From: Fasciola hepatica
Taxonomy: Eukaryota; Platyhelminthes; Trematoda; Plagiorchiida; Fasciolidae
Direction: 5' to 3'
Length of the DNA stretch: 64,000 nt
Assembly: GCA_948099385.1 (NCBI GenBank)
Contig: CANUEZ040000199.1
Location: 1,622,001-1,686,000 of the forward strand
The notes below the pieces were generated by a model. It saw only the letters and a list, made by a program, of their open reading frames with translations, was not told the DNA's origin and did no database searches. How positions within the stretch are numbered: the stretch's first letter is position 1; each line of letters begins with the position of its first letter. The position numbers and the translations under genes were made by a program. This document shows, piece by piece, positions 23,506 through 34,520 of the stretch.

Positions 23506-24000
23506 AGAGGGGGAATCACACTGCCTCGTGGAGATAGTAGCCTCGTCTTAGGAAGTGGTTATATCAATGGTGGGGGAAGTTTACATTATTCGAGGTCAAG
23601 TCGGTACAGATAAAGATCGGCTTAAATGGGAGAGGGGACATGCAGTTTGTTCTAAAAATGTCAAAAACGGCTATACTCGCCGAGGGGGACAACCGCACCG
23701 CTGTGTAACGCAGGTCGGGTGCTTGTGGTTAATAACTTACAGCGTTGGCTGCGTTTAAAACAGGTCCCCGTCACAGTCACCATTTGCACAATCCATAAGG
23801 AATCAGTTCCAGCTCCCGCTGCACAACTTGAGATTGGCACATCCATCAGAGGAACAAGGCCCGCAGTTAGACGCATGATCAAAATGAAGACATTCCGGAG
23901 TGGAAGCAATCGGCAGCAAGGGCTTAGCCTACCTGTCGCAAGCACCAAACTGCCACAGCCGTCGGGTAAACTAAGTTTGCTCACCAACTTGGGCACAGAA

Positions 24001-24816
24001 GGTGAACGTACAGGCAGCTTTCAAGTGACAATGAGATATTGCGTAAAATTGAAAGATAAAAAACAGTGGAGTTGCATAAAAATAACACTTCAAATTTTCT
24101 GAAAGAAACGAAGACCGGTTTCTGATTATAAACCAGCTTTGGAAACGAGTGTACGACGGACAGTAATAAAATACACATAAACACGGAGATTGATCGAACA
24201 CTGACACCTATCAGAGTATTTCAGGGTTTTCCTGTGCACAAAATATTTGAAGCACAAAATTTCGAAAAATTCAGATAAATGTGAAACACTGGGTCCCCTT
24301 TATCCAATTCTTATTTCTTCCCTCTTTTCTCATGAATCAGATAAATGTTTTTCTTTAGGGTTGGAATAGCTTCACAGTTTGATTTCTGCCAATGTGCCTT
24401 ACTTGAACGGTCCAAGTGAAAACTTGGTGAACTTTTCATCTCACCTTTGTGCACTTTGAATGAAAACTGGAACTCAGTACATTTTACAATTGTTCAAGAA
24501 GAATGGGTCGAGTTGAATAGATGTGAGGCATGAAATGGGATAAAATGCTGAAAAACTCGGAGCGAGGGGTTCCACAACCTACTTTGTCCTTTGTATGTAG
24601 TTTCGAGCTAGAATCATCAGCATTTTTACTGCTGTTTCCTGCTACGACGGAATTAAATCTCTGACGTTTCGAAAGCTCTCTTCGTTTCCTCCTTTTTCTG
24701 TAGTGTAACATAGTTGTAGGACCTGTCCAGTATACAAAGCTCAGTTCGGTGATGGCAGAGTTTTCTTTCAGCTTTGCTGGTACCTTACAACCCAATAACA
24801 GTGCAGTCATTTTGAG
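24001..24816. other. No clear gene; flank of LINE C and BEL/Pao remnant
   Basis: AT-rich. A 108-codon minus-strand stretch (24,810-24,484) with a basic RKRRKRREL segment has no recognised domain. It could be a worn continuation of the BEL/Pao element just upstream on that strand. Confidence 0.25.
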
Positions 24817-27017
24817 CTAACTTATGGATACTGACGTTAGCCCAGTAATTGTTGCTGTGGCGAAGGGCGGTTTGCTTCGCCGCCGGCCATGCCGCTCCAC
24901 CAAAGTACCGTTCAATGCCACTAGGCCGGCCAACTCCAAGCTGCTTTGCGCGGTCTGTTGTTTTACAGCTTTAGACTGGGCTTCCCGAAAAGTTTTTTCT
25001 GAAGTGTCTCGAGAGCCTTCAGGCCAAATCCTCATTTCCTGATGAGTGATTTGACAGTAGTTGCATGAGTAGTGCTACTACGTGTGAAGCTTTTTCTCTG
25101 AATTTATCGTCGAAAGCACCGACTGACCTTCTTTTGAGGGAACCTCACTTTTCTGAGGTGGACCTTTGGATCCGGTATCGAAAAAATAGTTGTGATCTAG
25201 GTAGACACTTCTCTCGGCATCCACTTAGCAATTTATTGAAGCCGATTGTTAAACTTCGTTCGTCAGCAGTCCGAGAAACTTTCATCCAAACACCATTCGC
25301 TATGCGAACGGTTATTTTTGATTTCCTATGCACAGTTTAAGCACCCCATGGGTCTCCGGCACATTGCACTCAATTGGCATATCAACGTGGGGCTAGACAC
25401 TTCTTCGAACACTACGTCCTTGGGGTGGGACCATCTCTTGGTTACTGGTCTAATAGAGTCGACTGGTCTCTTTGACTACCTGTCTACTGAAAGGGCTTTC
25501 GGAATGTCTACCGCCCCTCCATCAGTTACAAAGGTTACCAGTAGGGTCAGCTTCATCGAACTGGTAACTTGACCCCTTGAGATGGTGTTGATCGTGAGGG
25601 AGGCAGGCTTGCCGACTAGGTCACATCTTTCTTTAAGCTCGAGAGTATTCCCCGAAGTGTCCACCCCTGTGTCCAAAAATGTCGTGACCCGCCTCAACCA
25701 TTCAGGGGTCGCGATGCCGACAGGCACAACGCCTTTTTTCGCCGGTTTTAAGTCATTATGTCCTGTTGAGCAGACAAACCTAGGTTCTTCCTACTGAGTG
25801 GTCTCTTGGCTTTGAAGGTCATGTATTAAAGGTGGGATGATTACCCAAGCATCATTCTAAGGAGGCACCTAGAGGCTCGATCAGAATTGTACAAACACAT
25901 AAAGCATGAACCGATCCTTTTTAATGTGGCCCACCGATCGGGCAAACTCATCCAATGAAAGGTCAGACAATCTGGTGACCGACGAAGTGGGCTGCATAGC
26001 TTGCGTTCAGTTGACCTTTCGGGCTCTCGACCTATCGTGTGCGTGTTAGCCAAAGACTGGATTCGGTTACAGCCGTTCCTTACAACTTGAGCCGATGTTG
26101 GTTCCGTTTGCGCCAGCCTGCAACTCTCGAATACGATTTGTCCAGATCGGCTCTTGGCAACGCGGGATTGACGACCCATGAACTCCGTTAAATTGTCGAA
26201 CGTAGATTCTCTCTTGAGTCTATTTATTTTCTCAATTTCCTCTGCCGGTTTGCTTTGTAAATCAGTAGGTGGACATCAAACGACGCAATACTGTGTGTTC
26301 AACGCAATCAGATCTGATTGGCACTCCTAATGCTTTAGTGCGAAGCTGCAATGCCGCATTTTTGTCACCAAATCTGGAAGTAGTTCGGCTTTGCCCCCGG
26401 TCCTTTTTCCTCCGGCGAAATATCGTCAATGGAGGTTCTAGCCACTTTGAATTGTTGCCCAAACAATTTTTTGCTGGCTCTGCCTGCCTACTGCGCAGGT
26501 TGTTTACCTTCGGAACGACGTAGAGCAGCGATAGACCTTCGACTTTTTCAGATGGAAGCTGTGGTGCTTTGGGAGGAGGCTTTATTAGACGGCCTGTTTT
26601 TTATACGACCTAAAGGGTTTGTTAGGCCAATGACTATAAAGCAGATGCCGGGCGTTATATCAAGGTTTGCTGAGGTATTCGCCATCAGCGGCAGCACGTA
26701 GTCGCTTCAGGTGGAAAGCCTCCACCGCCCGCAGCCAGTTGGGTTTTGCAAGTCGTCAAGGTCTCAAGGCTGTCAAACAAGGACGTAGTTCTGTCTGAAA
26801 GAAGATATCGTTTTGCTCTGTAGTTTATTTCGTCACACTTTTCCGGACAGAAAGCTGCGCACATCTTTTCAAGCCGGCTTATATACATTACAACGCATAC
26901 TATGCCTGGGACCAGAGGCGTAGTAAAGGTTGGAGCGATTACTTTGGACGAGATGAGCAGAGGTAGATGAAGGCCGCTGAAAATGGTCCAAAGAGACATT
27001 CGGTGGCCGAACACCAA
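24817..27017 (-). pseudogene. BEL/Pao LTR retrotransposon, gag zinc knuckle and protease remnant
   Basis: On the minus strand, 26,462-25,841 encodes gag-like sequence ending in LPDRWATLKRIGSCFMCL. The zinc knuckle at 25,865-25,906 reads CX2CX4DX4C, so the His of CCHC is changed to Asp. 25,727-25,330 is the aspartic protease typical of BEL/Pao: FLDTGVDTS (catalytic Asp at 25,671-25,673), then GKPASLTINTIS, DIPKALSVDRQ and KRWSHPKDVVFEEV. The DTG, LSVD and W-x-HPKD spacing is what identifies the family. 25,333-24,817 may lead toward the RT but is unclear. 27,017-26,500 is probably more gag. Gag and protease lie in different frames, with stops. LTRs are not visible. Protease would cut the polyprotein in virus-like particles. 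Confidence 0.68.
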
Positions 27018-28794
27018 AAGGCATCGGTAACAAGGGGTTCCACCAACAAACCTTTGTCCAGCCGTGCGAGCTGGCTCATTGTGTGTAGGTGAAAGAATGA
27101 CCTGTATTAATTACTTTAGTTTAAACATCCAGTAATTCTGCCACACCGGCACCGAGTAACCGATCTAACCATACACCGCGGTCACTGTACAGAAGGGCAC
27201 AAATGCATCTCACAAGCTCTCGCCGCCTTCTGTGCTAGGTGCCAGACAGTAAAAAGAGTTGGAGCCTCGAAAGGAGCAGTTGGAAGTCGGGTCGCGATGA
27301 ACAGCAAACCAGGCAAAGGTGGATAAGCAAGCCCAGTTGACTTAGGAATATTTGGCGCTCTTTTTCACTGAAGAAATGAATTTGGAGGCGGTGGCCTCCT
27401 GGGGTGGTACAACACTGTCAGCTGAATGATGAGCCAGTCCAAACCATGAAGGTGCGCACACAGAAGGGGGACGCGAGCCAGGACATTAAACTGCGTATAC
27501 TTGAAATGGCTGATCAGTACCCGGGTTTCCAAGCTACGGGGTATGAAAGCGTAAGTCCATCAGTCCTGTGAACTACAGTGTCTCGAGAGGGCAAATATTA
27601 AGGAAGAGTCTCAACAGGTTGTTACTCTGGGTTACTTGGCACTCGGAGGAATTTTCTTCGCCGCTTCACAAAGTGAATGATTAAAAATTCCTCATCTTTT
27701 ACCTTTATGTATTTTCCCAACGGATATTAGACCACTCTCTCCAGCTTTACCCTTGCTAGCATTGTGTGCACGGGGTCATCCTCTCTGCGATGAAAGCAAT
27801 TTGTTCTTCCTCCATGGTCATGCCATTTTATTAGGGGAACTTTGAGGACATTCGTTATGGTAATGAGTCGCACTGAACCAGGGAGGTCTTCTCACTGTTT
27901 GGTTTCATCTTCTCGCTTGTGTTGCAAATATTAGACGTTTGGTTCGTTAACGTCGATTTTTTACTGCCACCCTCAGGAAGTTGTTTTTTGGCCTGATGAA
28001 GCACGCAGAATTTATTCTTTTCGCCTGGACCACAAAGGACAGGTGCTTTCTTACTATTCCTCTTGGTCAACTGTCCTATTGCCAAGGTTTCTGCCTCCAT
28101 TCTGATCACCTCTTGGCTGGACAGTGACTGAGACTCACTGTAAAAAGTACGATTGCATAATGCTTTTAATCCACACTGTGGAGTTTTTTAAATGCAAAAA
28201 GGGGGATGGGGTTGTAACCAAATATTCGTGTGCGGTTTTGTGGAATGATGCGGGAAAAATTCGGTTGGATTCAGTAAGGCTGAGCTGTTGAGCAACAGCT
28301 GTGACGCGCGCGTACAATGGCCTTCAAAAGAGAACCAACGAACAGCAGCCTTTTACGCATCGTGAAAACCGGGTTGCCATGTTGTCTGCAGGACGACAAC
28401 TAAAGAAAACTTTTATTTGCTTGGTTCGCTCACTGTATTTTCTCCATTAAATCTCAAGGAGGGTTGAATACCAGCAAGACGAAATTCAGTAAAATGTGAG
28501 AAGCAATAAGAGAAGTATCGGTGGTTGATCCAGCGGAAGTTTCGGGCGCTGATAAGGGATAAAGCAGGCGTTCCATTTTTGCATTCCGTCCAGAGTCCAG
28601 CAACTTCCACGGAAGAGTGATTCGAGATGTCGGCCATTTGATGAGAACAAACTAAGGGAGATAGAAGTATCAGTGCCGTATACCGAGAGGCCGGAAATTT
28701 TGAAAGTCTCTTCGGTAGCTGACGTTTATGGAAATCCTAAAGACAAAACCAATCCGCGGAAAAATCAAAAGAAAGTGGCAGTCTGGAAGGGCTC

Positions 28795-28890
28795 CCTCAG
28801 TGGTTGAGTGGTTAACGGCATGAATTCCATCAAGAACCTGGACCGATTGCTTAGGCCCTACCCTTGGTGGTGTAGAGGTCGAAACTTTCG
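28795..28890 (+). repeat. tRNA-like box A/box B pair, possible SINE head
   Basis: TGGTTGAGTGG at 28,801-28,811 resembles an RNA polymerase III box A, and AGGTCGAAACT at 28,876-28,886 resembles box B. The 64-nt gap is longer than in most tRNAs, and a clean cloverleaf cannot be drawn by eye, so a tRNA-derived SINE is more likely than a working tRNA. Chance similarity is possible. Confidence 0.25.
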
Positions 28891-29524
28891 ATTACTTTCA
28901 GCTCCACAAAGAATTCGCCTTCCTTCTTCTTTAACTTCAATGGACGGTTGAGTGAATAATCTCTAGCGGCATTTCATTCCAAAGTGGAGAGTACTCAGTC
29001 ACGGAGGAACTGGGACAGCCACCGAGAAACTACTTCGTCGTAATGAGCACTGAAAGTTTGTGAGTATTCCGAGTCGTAAGGATGGGCCACAAGCGCGACC
29101 TTTATTAAGGTTATGGAGAAAATATAGATTAGTTTTTAGTTTTCGCAGTCAAAAGAAATCCAGAATTAGAGGACCGCAGCGCTGCTTAAAGTGCAGCATT
29201 GCAGGATAACCCATCAGTTTATTTGTGAATGATCGCCTCATATTATCGACGAATATTCGGCCACACTATCGCATGCTGGAACTAACTATGGATCCACACC
29301 CCAGGAGTGATCTAACGTGGGCCTTCCAAACAATGAGTTTGCTTCCTAGTAATGGAAATATTCTACGGACCAATCTACTCAATCTTGGGGCCTTCGAAGT
29401 TTGAACGTCTGTGCTCCGAGAGGTTAAAAGAGCAGGCCTAATGAAGACCCAAACCTACCTTTGATGGATTGTTCGCAAATATTTGACCATCTATGCTACG
29501 CAGCCCCGGTTTGACGAAGTACTG

Positions 29525-29600
29525 GTAAGGTAATAATAACAATGGTTTGTTTCGGAGACGCCCAAGGCATGTCAAGTGCATGATCAACTGTTTACAAAAG
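29525..29600 (-). repeat. Dispersed repeat with (ATT)n-type end
   Basis: AATAATAACAATGGTTTGTTTCG and the next 40 bp match 49,284-49,350. Read on the minus strand the unit ends ..AAACAAACCATTGTTATTATT, like a LINE or SINE terminus with an ATT tail. The body is not identified. Confidence 0.4.
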
Positions 29601-31289
29601 ATGGAATAAACAGACGAAACCCTTTAAAATGTAGAAATTTACATGACAGGAGTTGAAAAAAGGGGCTTAGAATGAGGAGCAACATGGGATGAAAGTATGA
29701 CAAATGTATGCACACCAAGGAAAACGTGCTGAGCTTAAATGGACACATGGACGGATTCAAATGGATAACCGGTGAGTTTGAAAAGTCAAGGTCAGGCGAT
29801 GGTATAAACCAAACATCTGGGCACGGGAAAACTCTGCTTTTGGCGGATTTTTCAGATATGCGCGATAACTGATACTCATTTTGAAGAATTGTACAGCGAA
29901 CGGTACCAACACTATCATAAATATAGAGAAAAGTTGAATTTTTGCTTTAAAAAACCCGGAAATTATTTTCAAAATCCCAAAAACTGTTTACGTATAGCGA
30001 CCTCAATCGAGAAAATACCGCAGGACCATCAACCGAAGCCAAGCCCGCAGCACCAACAGCCATCGTGCTCAATGACGCTGCTAACTTTGGTCACGATGCT
30101 TATATACCCTTGGGGCACGCATTCAAACAAAAATCGCACAATAACATTTCACGTCAATCTCATTTTCTACGGGCACCGATCCATCTGTTTCAACCGTTCC
30201 ACATATATCAGTCGCACAACTTCAGTCGGACTATATTTAAGCCTGTATGTTTAGACACTATCGTCAGGCGAGGCTTCCTGCTGGTCAGTGAGGGGGCATC
30301 TGAAAGCTGCAGATATACATGAGAAAGGCTAGAAATCGGCATAAGAAACCGTAATAGCGAGAGATGATGAGGAGAAAGTGAGATTCACTGCAAAGGATTA
30401 GGTAGCAACGAAGCATTTGTACTCTGTAATAGATGGTCGGCGAACAGGGCACAAAACACATTGTAAAACAGGGAGCGAGCAAAGTAAGGCGTAAAGGTGA
30501 ATCAGGTAAAAAAAATAGTTCACAGGAATTGAACACAGTAGAGTGGGTTGTAGATTTGAAGGAAGGGATGCATATCATGGCGGTCACCCTAGTGGCAAAC
30601 CGGTTCCGGTAGCTTGCCGGAAAAGTGCCGGTAGGTTGCCGGTTGCTCGTCGGTATTGTTACCGGTGGGAAGCTGGAACCGGAGTGGCATACCGGAATCA
30701 AGCCAAAATCGGCGTGCGGTTTCAATTCACCTTTAAATTTAAACCGAATTTTCGAAATGGAACACGTACCTCCAACGATCTTGCAATTCCAGCTTGTCCG
30801 AAACTTAGGCAATTAGTCAACTGGTCGATCAAGTTACCTACGTGAACAGTCTTATCCCCACGTACTTTGCAAACGAAATTTTATAATTGCCTGCTACTGT
30901 ACTCCGAAAGCTCGTTCTCGCTCCACTCTCCCATAGCATTCCCAGAGCAATGCTTACCTAAGGACGGCATGATCTAACGTCTTACAACGGCCAGTGCAAC
31001 CTAAATAAGACCTATTCCAAAATGTTGAACTTTAGACATTTCAAAACGAACAAATTGTACGGAGTAAAAATTTTATATAGTAGGTATATTTACAATCTGA
31101 CTCTACGGAACAAACTTCTTTCCATCAAATTGTTCCGCGCCGAGATCTGCAAAGAAAAACAAAAGTGTGAATCAGAAATAAGATGAATTGTGGAACGGAG
31201 AAAATATTTCTATATGAATAATTAGATACATACAAATATAATACTGTAGTTATGTATATACTACCAACTCCGAAACGGTATTTAGTTAA

Positions 31290-32660
31290 CTAAGGTGAAT
31301 CATGACACTCGTATTCGTCGTCTGTGTAACTGAAAAAACTCAACATGGGACTACGAATGCGTGATCGGTGAAAGTACCTGGCAGTTTTGCGTCCTAAGCC
31401 GCGATCTCTTGCGTTGGCAAACCACCATTTTATAGTACGCTCGTTCTCCAGCGTAGAAGACTCCCGGAAACGATTGGTAGATTTTATGGCATCTGTAAAT
31501 GAACAGTAATTTCATTACTCTAGACTGACCAATGACTGCTTTAGGAAACTTGTAACTTTCCACTGCGATTTTCCCAGCTGTTCCGGTCCAGTTGCTCGTC
31601 AGTGCCAAATTCTCCCCGATCAAAGATGCAAGCTTTCGGCTTATACTTGATCCAAGATTGGTGCATAGATGAAGCTTCAGTGCGTTGACTTTTTAGTATG
31701 ATGCGGAATTATTCTGTCGCTTACAGTGCCAGTAAAGTCATCCAGTACTGCAAGATCTTCTTCCAATTTCAGAAGATCGGTGATAGTGTTTGCCTGTAAA
31801 GGCTGGTAGGCCGTCGTGTTTGTCGCATCCAGGCGACAAATTATGCAGTCAAGTTTGGCGATCATCAGCGACTTGTCGTTGCGAATGCCACTTAGGTTTG
31901 ATAGCATACGTTTGTAGTAGTCTGGTAATAGTAGAAGCTGATGATGAGAAGGTTACCTTGCCAATTCTTGACGTAAGCGGGCATACGCTGTGGAGATAAG
32001 GGCGTTGTTACAGGTTGTGTTGTGCTCATTTTACGCAAAATACCTGGGACCGGCCACGTTTGGCAATGCGGCATCTACCGTGAACCTCCTCTGAGACTTC
32101 AGTATTGGTGGACTATTAGTAATATGAAATGAGAAGTTCGCACCGGACTTACCTCGGCGATGAATGACCAAGAGCCATGATATCACCGGGGAAGTGAGGT
32201 TACTGTATCGGAGGCTCCCCTAGAATCCTCTGTGACAGAGGTATCTCGACAGTACTGTCATCAGATGACAACGATACCGATATTCTAAAAGGAATATGAT
32301 AACATATAACAATGTACCTGCGGCGAACGGTGTACCGCTGTGAAAATGGTTTCATGGGCAACATATCATCCGTCGACGTTGACATACCGAATTCGGGAAG
32401 AAGATTCCTCTCGAATTTAACTGCATCTTTGAGATTTTCCGCGAAGAATGCATATGACTGGGAATGTTACCTGTGTGATAAATCTCACGAAAATCGTATG
32501 CTGGCACCGTTTCCGGCAAACATCCACCGTCCAACAACATGTTTCGGTAAGCCTAAAAAATGGATGACTTCGGCCAACCCACCCGGTTCCCATCAGTGAG
32601 CCAGTTGCTGTGAACAACGGCTACCGACTCATCGGCATCAAACATGACGACTAAGTACAT
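31290..32660 (-). CDS. DUF4806-type partner gene of CACTA-like transposon, multi-exon with mini-introns
   Basis: From ATG at 32,660 the N-terminus reads MYLVVMFDADESVAVVHSNW, the usual start of proteins that pair with DUF4806 in animal transposons. It is followed by an acidic/basic linker and then the DUF4806 domain (AKLDCIICRL, TITDLLKLEEDL, TSNWTGTAGKIA, TIKWWFANARDRG). GT-AG introns that keep the frame: 32,285-32,317 (33 nt), 32,075-32,203 (129 nt, less certain), 31,988-32,043 (56), 31,922-31,956 (35), 31,675-31,724 (50) and 31,493-31,529 (37). Stop TAG at 31,290. The 5' exon is not clean: an in-frame TAG near 32,553, which a 30-nt GTGGGT...TTTTAG intron could remove, and a frame break near 32,465. 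Lies just downstream of the transposase on the same strand, so it is probably the element's second gene. Function unknown; possibly DNA binding. Confidence 0.7.
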
Positions 32661-32890
32661 CTAAAAAGGTTAGTTCATTCGGTTTCATGTTAAAGTAACG
32701 ACAGAAACCTAAGACATCTGCTTTAAGAAGAGAATTTTTTCCTTCATTAGGGTATGTAATATGGGTATTAATACGTTATTATTATCAGTGAGACAAATAC
32801 GAAAACATTTACACAAAATGGTATTTACAGAGACTTCGACAACATTGTCATCCAGTCCGTCAACAGAAAAAGTGTACAGGTGACTGGATC

Positions 32891-34520
32891 TCATTGGCAT
32901 AAGAAAAAATCACGAGTGTTCAAGAAATAACGAATAATTATGGAATCCCCAGAAATGCTCTCAACAACTGCTGGTTTCCCACCTGCAACAACAATGTTGT
33001 TTGGTGGTAAGCATGACAGAACCATTCCCTTCACCACCATCGCTGTCTTGCATACCCGGAAACGGGTAGCCGCATTCCCAACGTCATCACGGATGGCCTC
33101 AGATGATTCGTTGTTCTCGGGAAGTGTTCTCTCATGCAAACGGCGGTACAGCTGCTGAGCAAGATTCTTGGGACCTCGAATGGATAATTTAAGTGTCCGT
33201 AAGAAGGTTTCGGAAGGGAAACAGGAGAAAGAGTCTAAAGTACTATGATGAAGAACGTCTGCTGGTAAATGAATAACAGCGTGAACATTGTACACGACGT
33301 TAGAAATACAGTAAAGGGGACTCATTTTTTGTACAAATATACCCAGGATGGTTTCTGCGAATGCGTTGCAAGTTTTGTACAAAAAGGGGTGGCAGAGTAT
33401 GTAAATGGCAACGAACAATAACAAGAAGTGATCATACGCATCATCCGACAACGATCCTTTCAGACAAACCGGCCCCAAATACAAAAGAAACATGCGAAAT
33501 TCGGTGGCCTTCCATCGTTCAACATTATGTGTGTCGACAGAGTCGCTGAAAATCACAAGGCGTATCTGGGTGTGGCTGAAGTATACGGCTTCCCAGTTCT
33601 GCAGCAGCAGCTTTGTCCAAGCGGCCAAATGCGTCATGCGGCCGAAACCACCACGATTCGATCAACCTCCTCATCACACCCAAGCAAACAAGGTGCATGT
33701 AATCCAGTGGAAAGTGTTTACCCATGTCAATAGGGAGGGAAAGAAAAGGACTCAAGTCAACATGATGTTTGTGGTGTCGACGTGATTGAAAAGCCTCGTT
33801 GTCACGTGACTTGTATTTGACAAGGAGGAATGTCATCCTTTTTTGCGGTGAAATCCACGCTGGATGCATCTATCACAGCCAAAGTAGCCAGTAGGACCTT
33901 TCACTTGTCTAATAAAGGCCCTTCCCGGAGTATCACACATTATAGATGACAGGTGACACTTCACAGACCTCTCACCAAGCCTGAGGCCTTCTGTCAGCGA
34001 ATGGTTCAGCTCTCTGACAGTTCCACTCACATAAGATGACACTTCTGATAGTTTCCCACGATCACCATAAAAACTAGCGGTAAGTACGGGCAAGCAATGA
34101 GGCTTAACCACCCTGGCAAGGACAGGCCACGGCTGCGGGTCCGACGAACGAAACACAGAAGTTCCGTCACAGTTTAACTGGAGGAAGACTTCGTCGGGTA
34201 AAGCGGTGATGTTACTCGACTGCATCTGCAAGCCTTCGGTTAAACCCATGTGTACATATTCGCCATTTTCCAATGTTGTGGTTGGACAATCCCGTGGCGT
34301 GCGCAAAAATGTCCTTGGGTCCCGACGTACGTTCGGTATATGTTTGCCTATGGCTTCCAGGGGAAGTAAGGCAAACAAACCTGCATCCGATGCCGATTTG
34401 ACCTGACATGTGAGGTTTCGAGGCAGTAACCCGATAGTGTTACCTAGCTGCGATGGATCTGGGAGCTTCAGAGTCCTGAGGTGAGAAAAAGTTGTACAGT
34501 GGGTGTGAACTACTGATATA
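32891..34520 (-). pseudogene. CACTA/EnSpm-like transposase, copy 1, two frame breaks
   Basis: Minus-strand frames in order. 34,520-33,833: RDPRTFLRTPRD, ENGEYVHMGL, LQLNCDGTSVFRSSDPQPW, IMCDTPGRAFIRQVKG, GYFGCDRCIQRG. 33,869-33,525: HFPLDYMHLVCLGVMRRLI. 33,637-32,891: VERWKATEFRMFLLYLGPV, YDHFLLLFVAIYIL, YNVHAVIHLPADV, then a C-terminal tail ending in NTRDFF. These blocks characterise the CACTA-type transposase family found in many animals. It would cut and paste the element. The first frame change sits at a run of six A (about 33,843-33,848, after GFHRKK) and the second near 33,535-33,545. Both also occur in the duplicate at 59 kb, so they predate the duplication. The start codon is uncertain because the frame is open upstream of 34,378. 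Terminal inverted repeats were not found by eye. Confidence 0.78.

Larger units (their letters stand above)
19639..24000 (-). mobile_element. LINE C, near full-length, inactive
   Basis: A minus-strand APE-type LINE with leader (24.0-23.5 kb), ORF1 (23.5-22.5 kb), endonuclease (22.3-21.8 kb), linker, RT and C-terminal domain (21.6-19.6 kb). All modules are present in order, but frames are broken throughout. Sequence differs clearly from LINE A and B. Related fragments lie at 9.7-10.8 kb and 58.6-59.1 kb. Confidence 0.78.
27018..31250. other. Long stretch with no recognised gene
   Basis: Only short open stretches without motifs. Three small features are listed apart: a tRNA-like box pair at 28,801-28,886, a repeat at 29,525-29,600 shared with 49,280-49,355, and a CCGG cluster at 30,598-30,705. 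The rest is plain AT-rich sequence. Confidence 0.4.

Noticed and set aside
30285..30812. 175-codon minus-strand open frame
   Set aside because: Overlaps the CCGG cluster, shows no known motif, and its hydrophobic end looks like a product of T-rich sequence.
33428..33785. Plus-strand frames opposite the transposase
   Set aside because: Shadow frames of the minus-strand transposase; the minus strand carries the conserved motifs.
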